Assembly (NCBI GenBank): GCA_963969495.1
Contig: OZ018318.1
Coordinates: 95,881,413 to 95,945,412 of the forward strand
Length of the DNA: 64,000 bases
Direction of reading: 5' to 3'
Source of the DNA: Ceratothoa steindachneri
Taxonomy: Eukaryota; Arthropoda; Malacostraca; Isopoda; Cymothoidae
The stretch's first letter is position 1. Each line of letters starts with the position of its first letter. A model generated the notes under the pieces. The model was given only the letters and a program-made list of their open reading frames with translations. It searched no databases and was not told the origin of the DNA. This document shows positions 11,501 to 23,239 of the stretch, piece after piece. Both the position numbers and the translations under genes were made by a program.

Positions 11501-12420
11501 CGTACCTCATTTTATTTCACAAAGGCTCTTAAAAATTAATTCCAAATAACATAAAAAGTTAACGAATGGAAACTAAAGCAAAATTACTTTAGATAAAGTT
11601 TACAATTCGTGATATGTATACACGCAAGTGAAAACGACCCTAAGTATAGGTGAAATTCTAATTATTTTCGTTATTTATTTTGTTCATTTATCTTTTTTAC
11701 ATAGTTCATTAGGTAAACATTTTAAATTTCTTTCGCTAATTAATGAACATGGTTATTTTGTTTTTCAAAATTCCTTAAAATAGGAACATACCTTTATCAG
11801 GATTTTATTTAGAGAGTAAGATTAGATCTTAGGTTGTACTCTAATTATCAAGATATACACGAGTAAAGAACTTGATCTTAAAACCTTATGTGACACCAAT
11901 TTCAAAGAGAGAAGGGGCAATTTTCTCAGATCCAGGGGTGAAATCAGGTCTACTCTTTTATTTCATGTTGAGTGTAGGAAGCAATGTTTCTACTCAGACC
12001 TTCTTCTTGATGAAGAGAAATAATTTGAATACTTACTCAAAATATGAAGGTGAGTAAATGAAGTTAGGGTTGCAAACATATAATCATTTATATGAAAAAG
12101 AAATACAACAAAGTCTACTATTTTATAAAGTCTATTTAGTAAAGAGTTTTTATTGAAAGAATATGAGCAATGATGATGAACGTCGGCGCTATCTCTATTA
12201 AAACATCTCATGAATCGCAATAAACTCTTGCTGTTTAGCGTGGTAAAATCTGCGGATGTATAATGCTGCCAGAAGAACACTGAGAAGTCACATTTTATAT
12301 TGTCGCCTGAATATATGCAGTTGGCGCCATTTTCGCATTTAACACTTTTTCCTAATCAACTTAAATGTTGTGATGGTGTAGTTTTACAAATTTTATTCCA
12401 GCAATCAGTTTAGTAGAAGT
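8521..12420. other. Long AT-rich stretch without recognisable gene
   Basis: About 3.9 kb in which I see no transposase, RT or exon-like structure. Open frames at 8531-8734 and 10513-10755 (plus) and at 9373-9573 and 11990-12280 (minus) are short and motif-free. If a host regulatory region lies in the window, this or 49.2-52.1 kb would be a place for it, but nothing shows it directly. Confidence 0.4.
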
Positions 12421-13115
12421 TTGGTGAAATATGTGGTTATTTTTCTGTGGCAGTTGAAGAGGCACCCTTCATTATTTCTTTAAGAGGTAATGACCAATTT
12501 GCGCAGAAATTTCTCACAATCCGAGTCAAAGTGGGAGAGTTGCAATTCAAAGAAAGAGATAAAATGGAAAGCAGCCAGGAAGCAGTAAATAACATCAAAC
12601 TGTACTATAGAATTCAGATGTAATCGGCCTACAAAATAAACGAAAAAAACATCAAAGAGATTGTTAACATCACATCAAAGTTAAAAAGCAAACGGACAAG
12701 ATTCAGATGATTATATATTATAAAATTACAAAAGTTAACAATCTCATTATGAAAAACAACATCTGCTAAAACTCTTCGATCCTGAAGTCTACGAACATAG
12801 TTTATGAGTTTACCTACCCGAATGAAGACTAAGCTTCAAAACAACTCAAAATATCTTGGTATGACTACCACCACACTATTAAATCGTTTGACAATGCACC
12901 TGGAATATAAACCCCCCCACCCAAATCATATGGAGACTGTGCATAACATCAGATTAACTAGGGCCATATTAGTTAATAACACCACGATAAAAAAGGAGGG
13001 AAATAAAGCTAGACTGAAAACCTTAGAAGCCATCTTAATTAACGAAGAAAGGCCATCTATCAAGATACAGACTACGGGCTGAAATCGAACTTTAAAGTTG
13101 TTTCAAAATTCCGCT
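12420..13115 (+). pseudogene. Penelope-like element C-terminus with GIY-YIG endonuclease
   Basis: The 12804-13082 frame contains SKYLGMTTTTLLNRLTMHL, then HMETVHNIRLTRAILVNN and KTLEAILINEERPSIKIQ, the order seen in GIY-YIG domains of Penelope-like elements (YIG box, Arg/His helix, terminal leucine-rich block). Just upstream, in a shifted frame, VYEFTYPNED supplies the preceding GIY-side strand. Degraded RT-side sequence (KLYYRIQM and charged helices) extends back to about 12420. The endonuclease would nick target DNA to prime reverse transcription. The frame break and missing RT core show it is dead. Confidence 0.75.
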
Positions 13116-14560
13116 TAGACAGGAGCAGCCCGTTGCCTTGACATAAATGTTTAAGCGAGGAGGAATAATTATCCCCTAAAATCCGTTTTCTTTTCATTCT
13201 GACTTCACCATCCTTCACTCATAAATGAAGAAGGACACGCTAAAGATGATCGCATAGATCGAAAGTTAAGCAATTAAAGTCAAGTTTGATTTTACCAAAC
13301 ACATTTCATTTAAGTAAAAAGATGAACGTAGAAGAAGTTGTTTACCATCTACAAGATAAGTAAAAAATATAATAAGAAAAATGATAGTTTCCGAAGCAAC
13401 TTAACAAAGGCGAAATATACTATGTTCTTCAACAAAATCTACATACAAGGTCTGCTACTCACTTACACAATATATATATTTGTATATACCACGTAACGAA
13501 AAGTAAAAATTGATTGGATTTAGTACTTTCGTTTTCTTACATTTTCAAATTCACAATAGCTTGCAAAATAGAGAGAGACCGTGTTTATACAAAGCAATTT
13601 TTTTTCTCAGTAAGATCATGTTTGTTATGACCTCTAATAAGTTTGATTTGAGCAAGAAAGATAGGACTGGATCGAAGTAAAACAAACCGTGGCTAATATT
13701 TACATTTCTCTCCTTTGTGCTGGAGATTAGGAACGGTTCAAAGATATTTCTGCTAATAAAATCATTTATATACATTATGGTATCTGCTTTTAACTAGTTA
13801 ATCTGTTGACAAATCTTAATCTTCTGGACGGCCAAAGCACTATTGGGATATTTCTTATTACTGCATTTTGATTTTGTTAATTCTTACAGAGATATTTTGA
13901 TAAGTTTGATTTACATAGAATAAATTTCAATCTGAACAGGGTATACTATATATATATATTACATTATTATTGTTCATTGGGCTCTGTTTTATTAACATAT
14001 TTGTTTATGTATAATTATAAATAATAAATTAAAGTTATATTAAATTGTTTTAACATTGGTACTGCATACAAACAATTATCATGGTAAGATAAATATAATA
14101 TGTTGTATAAAGGTCCTGTTTTTCCTAACTTGCGGTTATAGAATGTTTTTTTAGCTTTATTTTAAGAAGTTTTCCCTAAAATATTTCGGTTAGCATAGAT
14201 TAAAGGCAATCTCTTAAATTTTTGTAAATTCTTCATTTATATAGAAGGAACTACATATTCTGAGTGACTTAGGTTACATGGAAGAAAATACTGATATTTT
14301 AATATTTTTAGAATGAACTGAGTTCAAATGGACATATGATGAATTATTTGTCGGTTTTCTAAAAATAGAAAACTTAAACTTATATGTTTGTCTAATTATT
14401 AGAATAGCTAGGAAAGGAAGGCTATTATTTTCTTATTTTCTAAGGTAAATTTAATCGAGGTCAAAATCTTACTTTAAAATTCCCAGGACATCGTCTACAT
14501 AGCAGTATCAAACAATTTGAGTATTTCAGACCGGTTGAATCAGCCTAGTTTCGATATATT
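13116..14560. other. AT-rich DNA, nothing recognised
   Basis: No family motifs. Short TA runs occur near 13470 and 13945. A 74-residue minus frame at 13551-13775 has no supporting context. Confidence 0.4.
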
Positions 14561-14562
<2 letters not shown>

Positions 14563-14623
<61 letters not shown>

Positions 14624-14657
14624 ACAATAAGGGATATATATATATATATATATATAT
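14563..14657. repeat. Interrupted (TA)n microsatellite
   Basis: Two TA tracts (14563-14620 and 14634-14657) separated by a 13-bp insert ttgacaataaggg. It adjoins the repeated motif that starts at about 14664. Confidence 0.95.
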
Positions 14658-14663
14658 TTATTT

Positions 14664-15028
14664 ATACATGCGGTTTAGAAGGCAAGTTTTAGGTAACTAA
14701 GCTCTTCATCAAAGTCCTCGGAAGGAGCTCTCTCACATACACGAGAAAATAACGACTAAAATACATTTTTCTATAACAACTTCAAAGTCATCTTTCGATC
14801 GGCTAGTTTAACTGTCATCCATGCTTATCGAAGAGAATGGAAAATTCTTTTTTCTCCAATCAAGATTAGCCTTGTAAAAATCGAGAATTATTTGCAATTG
14901 CGCAATCATAATTATGTGGTTAAGAAGGCAATTTTTAGCTAACTAAGCTCTTCATCGTATATGCGAGAAGTACTCCTTCCGAGAGCTTCGATGAAGAGCT
15001 TATTTAGCTAAAAACTGGATTCTCAACC
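14664..15028. repeat. Three-copy repeat forming a foldback
   Basis: A motif around gaaggcaa-ttta-taactaagctcttcatc occurs at 14676-14710 and again at 14930-14955 in the same direction. A third copy at about 14975-15027 is inverted (cttccgagagcttcgatgaagagctta). Copies two and three form a hairpin with arms of roughly 45 bp. The minus-strand reading ending in (TA)n resembles Penelope-like 3' tails. Non-coding. Confidence 0.7.
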
Positions 15029-15029
15029 C

Positions 15030-16540
15030 ATAATTTAAAAAAAATAATTGTGAAAAAGACTGTATTAAAATGAAGAACTGACCGCACCACGGAGTAAATG
15101 GTCAAAACTTATAAAATAATCATTCTCCAGGTGGCTTAGGTGTCCTAATATCACCTTGCCCCATTCGTTCTTTGATTTACACATTCTATGACCTTTTATT
15201 ATTTTCTTTAAACACAGGATTAAGGTTAGTATATAAATGTACGGTTTCGAGATGTCTAAACAGTGTAAAATAATTTCGCTCAGAAAATGGTCAAATGAGA
15301 CCAACAGCTGAGCTGCAATAAACTATTAATATTGGAAACATTATCCCTTAACTTTCCAAGGCCAAAATTATATAATAAGAAAATTAAAGAAAGAGAGAAC
15401 CAAGTTTACCAAAGCTCACCCGGATCTGTTTTTTAATAAAACATGCTTAAAGAGAAACTCCTACATACATATTTATATATATGATAAAGAGTAAAGTTTA
15501 CTCATATTTAATAATAGTTTACGACAGTTTGCACGACCTTATATAAAAGGCGTTATTTCATAATGCCGTTGATTCCTACTATTTGTACTATATCTCACTA
15601 ACTGGTTCCGTTTACTCTGTATTGCACTAATACGTGTGTTGTGATACCTAATTGACTATAATATTCTAAGTGTACCAATATCACATAACACAAAGTGCAT
15701 ATTATTTCTTAAGCTTAAGTTAAAACCTTAAACTAAACATTATATAAAACTCTATGTAGTAATAATCAATGTCTTTTTCAAGTCCATTTTTTTTAAGGTA
15801 TAATATTTGCCTAAACCAAAATTAATGGTTAGTTTTCACTCTAATGTACAAACACCCATCTCAGTTCAGTTTAATTTTTGTCATGATTAACGACAGAGCA
15901 CAAACCTACGTCCGAGTTTACACCATGAAAAACTCTCTGTGGAAAACAACCGATTTTGGGAAATTAAAAAAACATGGTTGCAATCAAAATGTATTAAAAG
16001 TACAAAAATAGATGGAAGATAAAACTCCTTGGCTTTCATTTTTCCTTATAAGAAGTTACTGAAAAAAATAATACTGAAGGGGTGACATAGAAAACTCACT
16101 AAAATACTGAAATTCACGAAATATCTAAAGAAGAAATTCTAAAGAAAATAAATACCACAGCTGAAGACTCGAGCATTGGCCTGGACCCATCCAGCTATTG
16201 CGAACTTCACCTGATGCATCCACAAGATCCCTGCAATCACTCCAGGCTGTATTAGAGATAAACAAATATAGGTATTTTTTGAGACTCCTAGCTTATCTGC
16301 AGAATCGTCTCGAGTTGAGATTACATCTATCAGGAGCAAACAACATGACACTATTCATCACAAAGTGATTAACCCCATCTTCGAGTCCTCCCAATCAGGA
16401 CGCCTCAAAGTATCTTCTTACAGACCTGCGCCGTTGTCTCCTCTCCCCCTTTCTCAAATTCGCCCGCGCTTGAAGGTAAAGCGATCTTGTATGGTTATCC
16501 ACAGTTTACCTCGCAAATCTTCACATAATTCATTTAATTA
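15030..16540. other. AT-rich DNA, nothing firmly recognised
   Basis: No recognisable domain on either strand. The 16365-16700 plus frame is a chance opening that runs across a small TA tract near 16575-16590. Confidence 0.4.
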
Positions 16541-16543
16541 CCT

Positions 16544-18221
16544 TTATTTATTAAGTAATTTGTTCACTCCTTTTGTATATATATATATAAATTGTTCCCT
16601 TTTATTATATATATTAAAATTATATTTTGGGGGTATTGTCTTTATATATACTTTGAACAGCAACTTGGCAAGCCATTTGTCAAAACCCAGGCAACCGTAA
16701 ATCTCACTCTTTATTAATCGCCCCAGAACATATCTCAAGTGGACTGTGGTCAGCTGTCTTTCCATGCTTGGGTACGACTCGGTGCGCCAAGCTAGTCTAC
16801 ACAGGCAGACATCGATAGAAGAGATTAACAGTACCATTTTATTCTTGGTCTTGTACTGTGTAGGGACGTATGAAAGCAGAGTAATATCCTTTCAGATCAG
16901 GAATGTACTTGACCCTAACTTTCGACTGTCTTCTCATATCATCTTCTTGGTTATCTCCTTCTTGTTTTCCTTAACTCTTCACACAAGGGTCATGCTCCAG
17001 TTGTCAAGGAGATCTTTTACTAGGGGCACAGATGTAAACCAGTTGTCTCTGGTTACTTTCCTGTTTGTCTGGTGGTATGGCCTTGTCAACTCCTTCGTCA
17101 AGCAATGGCCAAGATTTATTTTTCTGGGTGACTTGCCCCTGTTTCCCCAGCTAAAGGATCGCACCCAATAAGTACTTGCTTTTGTTGTCGTTTGCAACAA
17201 TTAATTTGAGCTTATATATGGCAGGTTTGTGGGTATGTAAATGCAGAACGGGCACTTGCTTCTGAATGCCAGCAGTTACTCGTCCACAGTAAGTTTTTAC
17301 TTAGCATGTACATTTTCCTACAATTTTAAATTAAGATGTCCAAGATCTTCCTAATGGGTGCAAACTTGTCCTCTTGCTACCTCTGCTGCCATGTGTTGAG
17401 GTCATTGAATCGCAAACAGTTCAGTAGGAACTCGAAGTGATCTTGTGACATGACCACACGGGAAATAGCTGGGCCGTTGTTTAGGCTCTACATTTCTCTG
17501 GTTGATTGATGGCAGTCTCTCTAAGAAGCCACTGTAAAGCACAATCCCCTGTAGTGCATGTACATCTCCTGGTTGTATTCTGAAGTACGTCGCTGTTTTA
17601 CGGCCATACTTAGGAGCGTTTATATCAATTTTCTTGTGTCGGCATTCTGCAATTTTGTCAACAATTCGGTCCTCAAATAACAATGTGAAGCATTTTTTCT
17701 GGGGTGTCAGCACTTAGGGCTTTCCGTGTTAACCCTGGAGTGAAGGGAGCAATCAAGTTCCTTGCTGCTGTTCTTGTAGCTAAAAGAAGCTGTGTCCAAT
17801 AACTCCTCCTAAAACCAGATGTGCTTGACGGGGTCGTCGTTTAGAAGTCCACAATTAGAGCATCGTCATCATCGTGAACACGGAGCCTACTTCTTCCCCT
17901 TTAACTAGCAGCGCTAGCAGCAGGGGCAGAAGTGATGGCAGCAGGAGAGGCAGCACAGAGCTTGTAAGGTGCTAACGTACTCCTTGTTTTTCCGTCTAGG
18001 TGGCCATCTAGGCATGTCAACATCACTCGTATGATCACTTTCCACATCACTAGGTTCCGCTCTTGGTCAATATCACTGTCATACACAACCTCAAATTCTA
18101 GGTTATCTTACTGTCCATCTTCACTAACACTCTCATGACTTATCTCTGGTAATACACCAGTATTATTCATAAAGTAGTCTATCTCGTCCTGGAAGTAACA
18201 GTAATGTGTTTTCTTACTCAT
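16544..18221 (-). pseudogene. piggyBac transposase (copy 1), decayed
   Basis: Read right to left. The start MSKKTHYCYFQDEIDYF at about 18221 opens an acidic N-terminus. A GC-rich stretch and then PQKKCFTLLFEDRIVDKIAEC (17700 downward) and LQGIVLYSGFLERLPSI match the start of the DDE_Tnp_1_7 domain. The minus frame 17200-16979 has LTRPYHQTNRKVTRDNWFTS, the block that carries the second catalytic Asp. A shifted frame near 16837 gives MVLLISS, a conserved strand further on. The Cys-rich C-terminus is missing. The family moves TTAA-flanked elements by precise excision; this copy has several frameshifts and stops. Confidence 0.8.
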
Positions 18222-18559
18222 ATTTACTTTATGATCTCTGTAAACTAATATTAAATACATGCAAAGAGAAAACACGAAAATAACGAAACACAAAATAAGC
18301 ACCATTACTAAGCCTGGGTGGTTTCAACCCGTAAAAAGTTTACACCATGTATCGCAAATGTCGGGTGGAAATCACCCCCAAAATCCAGTTGGTGGAAAAA
18401 TGCCAAGCAGCGAGCTCTGTAGCACACCTATTCTTGACCACAAAACAATGCGCACTGAAGCTATATGTAGTAACGCATCTCTAGGTTCATTACCCATTCT
18501 GTGCCCACGTGGGTGCCCATAGCGTCCGGTGGAAATCACCTCGGGTTTGTATTCTAGGG
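18222..18559 (-). mobile_element. Right terminus of piggyBac copy 1
   Basis: The element appears to end with CTAGGG at 18554-18559, followed by TTAA at 18560-18563, the piggyBac target site. Inward it carries GGTGGAAATCACC at about 18526-18538; the same motif recurs at about 18364-18376, as expected for subterminal transposase-binding repeats. I could not find a matching left terminus near 16.3 kb, so the left end is probably lost. Confidence 0.6.
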
Positions 18560-18930
18560 TTAAATGTCTAACCAACACAGGTTATGATTGATAGCGTTTA
18601 TTTTCTTTCGTCAAATAATTATTATCAATTTACTGAATAGGCAACGACGGCAGCTGGTTCAAAGATGACATATTGTTGTTCCTCATGAATCTGAGCTTTC
18701 GATACGTCAAAAAGCTCTGTTGCTCGGTCTGTCTCTACCAACCTATAATAGATCAGTTAAAGTCTTGTTATGCTTATATGTCTGACTAACCCTGGTTTTG
18801 ATAAATAACGGGTATTTTTTTTCATAAAATCATTATTATCGATAGAATGAATAAGCAACGAAGGCAGCTGTTCAAAGACGAAAAACTTATGTTATTCAAG
18901 CATCTGAGAAATCCATATTTTAAATAGCTG
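18560..18930. repeat. Diverged tandem duplication of about 200 bp
   Basis: Unit one (18560-18740) and unit two (about 18768-18930) share an atgtct-actaacc start, a gtttatttt / gtatttttt stretch, an aatcattattatc block, gaataagcaacgaaggcagc and ttcaaagacga in order. The piggyBac right end lies exactly at the start of unit one. No coding content seen. Confidence 0.65.
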
Positions 18931-19030
18931 AGTAGTTTGATCAGTCACTGCCGAAAGTTCTAAACTGGATTGCGTTGTTTTAAAAATATAAAAGTATTTC
19001 GATAATATCAGTCAATACTTCGTCTTTTCA

Positions 19031-19032
<2 letters not shown>

Positions 19033-19110
<78 letters not shown>
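19033..19110. repeat. (TA)n microsatellite
   Basis: Pure TA tract ending just before a mariner terminus at about 19118. Confidence 0.95.
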
Positions 19111-19117
<7 letters not shown>

Positions 19118-19118
<1 letters not shown>

Positions 19119-19620
19119 GTGGGGGGGAGTCAAAAATTTCTTAGACAAATGTCCTAAAGATTTATTTTTCAACATATCCTAATTTTTTTTCTACATAAAC
19201 TCAATTATTTTATATACCTTTCGCAATCTATGTTTCCACCAGGAAATTTCCTTCCTATAGAATTACTGAGGTTGTTTCTGACAACGAGCAATAACCTGCT
19301 TTTTTGCTTCATCTAACGACTGGAATCGGGTGCCTTTATGGTGTCGTTTTAATTTTGGCAAGAGAAAAAGTCTGCGGGCGCTAAATCAGGTATATGAGAG
19401 GGAGGTGCTAGAGTTTCCTATGGAAATCTGCGTAGCTGAGCCAGGACGGCCTTCGCCAAATGCACTGTGACACTGTCATGGTGAAACAAAATCTGCCTAT
19501 GCAACTTTCCTCGACGGATTTTGACCAGGGCAGTCCTCAGCTTCCTAAAAACACGTTCATAATAGCTGGATGTAACAGTTTTCATCCTTTTTGAAAGGCT
19601 ATCAATATAATTCAATTTAA
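19118..19620 (-). pseudogene. mariner-family element, truncated transposase
   Basis: The left end reads TA then TGTGGGGGGGAGTCAAAA. The minus frame 19615-19418 has SSYYERVFRKLRTALVKIRR and then LHRQILFHHDSVTVHLAKAV, the strand with the second catalytic Asp. In a shifted frame at 19417-19250 HIPDLAPADFF carries the third Asp region, followed by a Lys-rich C-terminus. The N-terminal helix-turn-helix half is absent right of 19620. Family role is TA-targeted cut-and-paste; truncation makes it inactive. Confidence 0.8.
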
Positions 19621-19888
19621 ATCCACCAAAATGGTGGATCAGAGATTCCCTAAAAACAATGGAAAACTATTGACAATGTTGGCATATATGGAGAAGCTGA
19701 GCATCTCTTGACCCAACTAATAACCATTGGGAACTGCCCTAGACAAGGTATGATAATCTTTGTAATAATGAAATTAATAACAGCAATGTCAGCCTGTCAA
19801 TAATCATATTATAATTAAATATCAATAAAATAAATACAGTACCAGTACGTACAGTACATAATTTACGTTACTTTTGTTTTTATCCCAG

Positions 19889-20356
19889 CGTCGAACTGAT
19901 GGAACAAGGCTCGCATATCCTATCCACATCTGGATATTATTAAGGAATAATCCTGATTTGCAGCAGGATCATCAATGTATCAATGATATGTTCAAGAAAG
20001 CTATAAAGTCTGTTAATTACCCTACTTACATTACTGATCATCGTTAACCAGGTAAGAAGTTGTAATTCTGATAATTTAGTATTGCAGAAGAATTACACGC
20101 TAAAAGCAATTTTTACATTCTAAAACTTAAATCAGAATGTTGCCAATGCCTGAATGCCACAGATTTAATTTGCTATATTTAAAATTTCAGGAAAAAATTT
20201 TAGATGCAGGCTGAAGAACAAGCTGAGAAGTGGCTCAATGAAATCCATCTGGATGATACAGTTTGAATGTATGAATTTCAGCAAGCGGTGGCATATAATG
20301 AATACGAAGCAGATGAAAAAATCAAATGGGAAGAATTTGCCATACATTCATGTTCA
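19889..20356 (+). other. Candidate two-exon relic with good splice signals
   Basis: A pyrimidine-rich acceptor ends at 19888 (tttatcccag). The block 19889-20051 is open for 52 codons and ends in ccag before gtaaga at 20052. After a 139-bp gap another acceptor (aaaatttcag) ends at 20190. The block 20191-20356 is fully open in the phase demanded by the first block and ends before gtaagt at 20357. One TAA lies four bases before the first donor in the joined phase. I recognise no domain. It may be an old host or transposon gene, or chance. Confidence 0.3.
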
Positions 20357-20474
20357 GTAAGTTCAGCTGCAATAGAGAGGTTATATTTTTATTTAGACTT
20401 ATATGGAATAGAAGAGCAACAGATTGGCAGGGTAAAAATCTACGAAGACTTAAAAGAGAGCAAAATACAGAATG

Positions 20475-21560
20475 GTAAGTGATGTCTGATAGTAAAAGTT
20501 AAGAAGCGTTATTTTTGTATTAACAGAGGTAAGTTTCCGTTTAGCATTTTTTTTCCTTTAAATAATTATGTAGAAGAAGTGTTTATTTATTTAATATAAG
20601 AATTAAAATGTTTAGCTAAATTAAAATTTAATTCGTCGTATCAAAACAAAAACTAGAACACGAGCAAATGAGATGAAGAACTTCCGATCCAGATTAAAAG
20701 GAAACCTCTTTTTGATGTTATTTTTAATTTTTTTAGGAAAAAAATTAGGGGTTTTACATTTTTTAATTTATGTACATATATAAACATTATTTATCAATAG
20801 GATATAAAAGTAAATTTTTAAATATAAGTTGTTGTTTTTTTCGTGTTTTGGGGGAGCGTTTTTTTGGGAGTGTTTTTTTTAAGGCCAAACCAGGAATTAA
20901 AGCACAATCATCCCAATCTCACTACAAAATCACAAACCGAGCAAACGCACAGGTTTGATGATGATCAAGGTTGATTTGACAAACATTAAACTGCATCCTG
21001 CAACCGATATCCAAAACAGTTCAGGATATTATGAATGCAACCAAAGAAAAATCACTATTTAACTTTTGAGAGAGTGGTTTTATGTATAATGTTTCTAAAA
21101 TTTAAAGAGTAATTCTGGCATTTATACGAAATAAAATTTTAAAATCTTAAATTTATATATAGCTTTTACATTTTTTTTCGTGATCTTCTTTCGCTCAATT
21201 TTCTTTGCTTTAAAGTATTTGCCTCGGAGACACCCAAGATATTTTAATAAGTTTATAATCGAGACCCTAAGACTTATTGGAACCGGATCCTGTATTATAA
21301 AGACGATTTTATATTCATTTTGATAACAAAGGCAAATTGAACTTTTATTTGCCAAAAGTATGTGTTTAACAAATTGGTAAATTTCAAGTAAGGACACTGT
21401 AAGGGAAAAGGAGACGCCGAGTAGAATACACCCTTCTTTTGTTTTTTGAATTCTTTCCCTCCCTATGTCTTCTAACTTTAACTCGACGTGGATAAAAAAC
21501 CCCTCTGTATCCAATGAGAAAAAAGGAGGAGAGAATTTAAATATCAGTTAAGCTGGCCGC
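20475..21560. other. AT-rich DNA, no supported gene
   Basis: A 130-residue minus frame at 21122-21514 is the longest open reading here. It is rich in Lys, Ile and Leu with no motif and no splice context, so I treat it as chance. Confidence 0.4.
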
Positions 21561-21579
21561 TACAGCTTTCACCTTGCTG

Positions 21580-22265
21580 ATGAAATGGTGACTTCCGTAG
21601 TCGGGAAAAGGATAGCCGAAAGTTCTCGCCCACATCGTTGGAGACGATTAAGACCGGTGTCGGTCAACAAAAAGCTGATCCCTCTCGGCGCCGTAAGCTT
21701 TATCACAGACGTCTGCGCCTCCCAGCAAAGGAGCACCATAAAAATGGCCGTTATATAAATACCCTATGTTTTTCAAAGATCGGCAGATGGAGTTCGAGAT
21801 CTCGTCGCCTTCGGTTCAGATCGTGTATCTGTTTCCCCAAGTCCCTGATATTCGCGTATACCATCGAGGTTGGATCTTACCAGGGAGATCCATCTCTTTT
21901 GTGAACGCTTCCCACTCTGTTCAGAGCAAAGCCTCGAATCGCTTTGGCCACGAAGGACTGGCCGGGATTCTTATCGTCTCATCAGAACCCCCCTTTGAGG
22001 ATCTCCAGTTTCCCGTGTGAGGTCTCGAGCCAAGCTATGTCAGAGTCTCTATTTTTGGAGGGTGTACTTCTATGGAGCAGAGGTGCCTTCGTTAGTCCTA
22101 AGGAGGATCGTGAACTCTTCTTCTGTTCCCCAACCCGCTTCATCCTCGTCACCATTAGGATATTTGGCCGAGAATCATGAATATTTTCCGTCTCAATCCC
22201 CAGCCCCGACTCGCTAAAGGAGTCCCATTCCTCGAGGACTCCATTTAAGGAAAAACGATTGCATC
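21580..22265. other. GC-rich island of unknown nature
   Basis: Sharp compositional island with several CpG-containing stretches between AT-rich flanks. Four overlapping plus frames (21638-22217) are open in different phases, which reflects base composition and not a gene. No RT, transposase or repeat motif is visible. An LTR or the promoter region of an unseen gene are both possible. Confidence 0.35.
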
Positions 22266-22499
22266 TCCCGTTAATCGACCCGCTTTCCGACTTTTAAATA
22301 TTTATTTTGTATAACTTATTTATAGTATCCCATTTAAAAGCTAATTAACAAGTAAGTAATGTTACCTGATTGACAATTTTATATAGTCTGTCAGTATTAT
22401 CTCTATTTACATTTCCTATATTTCTCGTTTGTACATATATATGTTAACCAGCGACTTAGTGAAAATTATATTTTTGGTTTTAACTCTCTTAATATATCC

Positions 22500-23235
22500 A
22501 TGAACTACAACTTGGTAAGCTTATTAAACGCTATTGGCCCGTGTATTAAAATCGCACTCTTATACATCGTAATCAACGGATTACTTTTACGAAGTGAACG
22601 TACTTGTACGTAACGAAGGACGCGTACGGATATTAGAGGATATATGTGCATGTAACTGTATATATACTTATTCTCGTGCCTTTTATCTCTTTCCTCCCAA
22701 CCGATAGATACATATATATACACGTATTGTCTGAAAAGTGACCTATTCCTCGACCGACACTATTGTAAATCCTAGCTCGAGCATCATTAAATGATATTAC
22801 GGTTATTTTACGGTGCTCTGGTTGATAGACTCCATTAGAAAAAGTAAGAATTAACTTTTCAACAATATATGATGGATAACCATTGGGAAAAAAGAATGAT
22901 TTAAGGTATGGAAATTTCGTGTCTACAAGTGTCTACAATGAACAATGATTGAATGTGTGGTTAAGCCGGGTCTTAACGGATGAGATTTTGTATTTGAAAT
23001 CTAAGCAACTTAAAAAGTTTAACTCTAAACTCGTATTATTTGGTTTCCTGCATGCTGATGTTTCTAGACTATTTGGGGCTTTTCTTATTAAAAAAATTAA
23101 AAAGGTGAAGGGCATTATCACTTTCACTTTCCACAGGCCATTCTCACTGCATTTTGAGCAGAAAATGTTCGCTTTATTTGTGTTTATTTGGATTCCTGCT
23201 TTGGAGGATCCTTTGCATTACTGAGTTATTATTTT
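22500..23235 (-). pseudogene. Penelope-like RT C-terminal fragment
   Basis: The minus frame 23127-22933 reads IMPFTFLIFLIRK, then CRKPNNTSLELNFLSC, DFKYKISSVKTRLNHTF, matching the PLE RT end (LPFLDVLV, VYRKPTNT-YLNFLS, KLSVVRTLLNRA). A continuation in another frame shows NGYPSYIVEKL near 22870. The 22723-22505 minus frame may be more of the same element. The GIY-YIG domain is not found. Several shifts and stops. Confidence 0.65.
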
Positions 23236-23239
23236 CTGT

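Noticed and set aside
16746..17171. 141-residue plus-strand frame
   Set aside because: Lies opposite the piggyBac transposase motifs and has no motif of its own.
21122..21514. 130-residue minus-strand frame
   Set aside because: Lys/Ile/Leu-rich reading of AT-rich DNA with no domain or repeat; expected by chance at this base composition.
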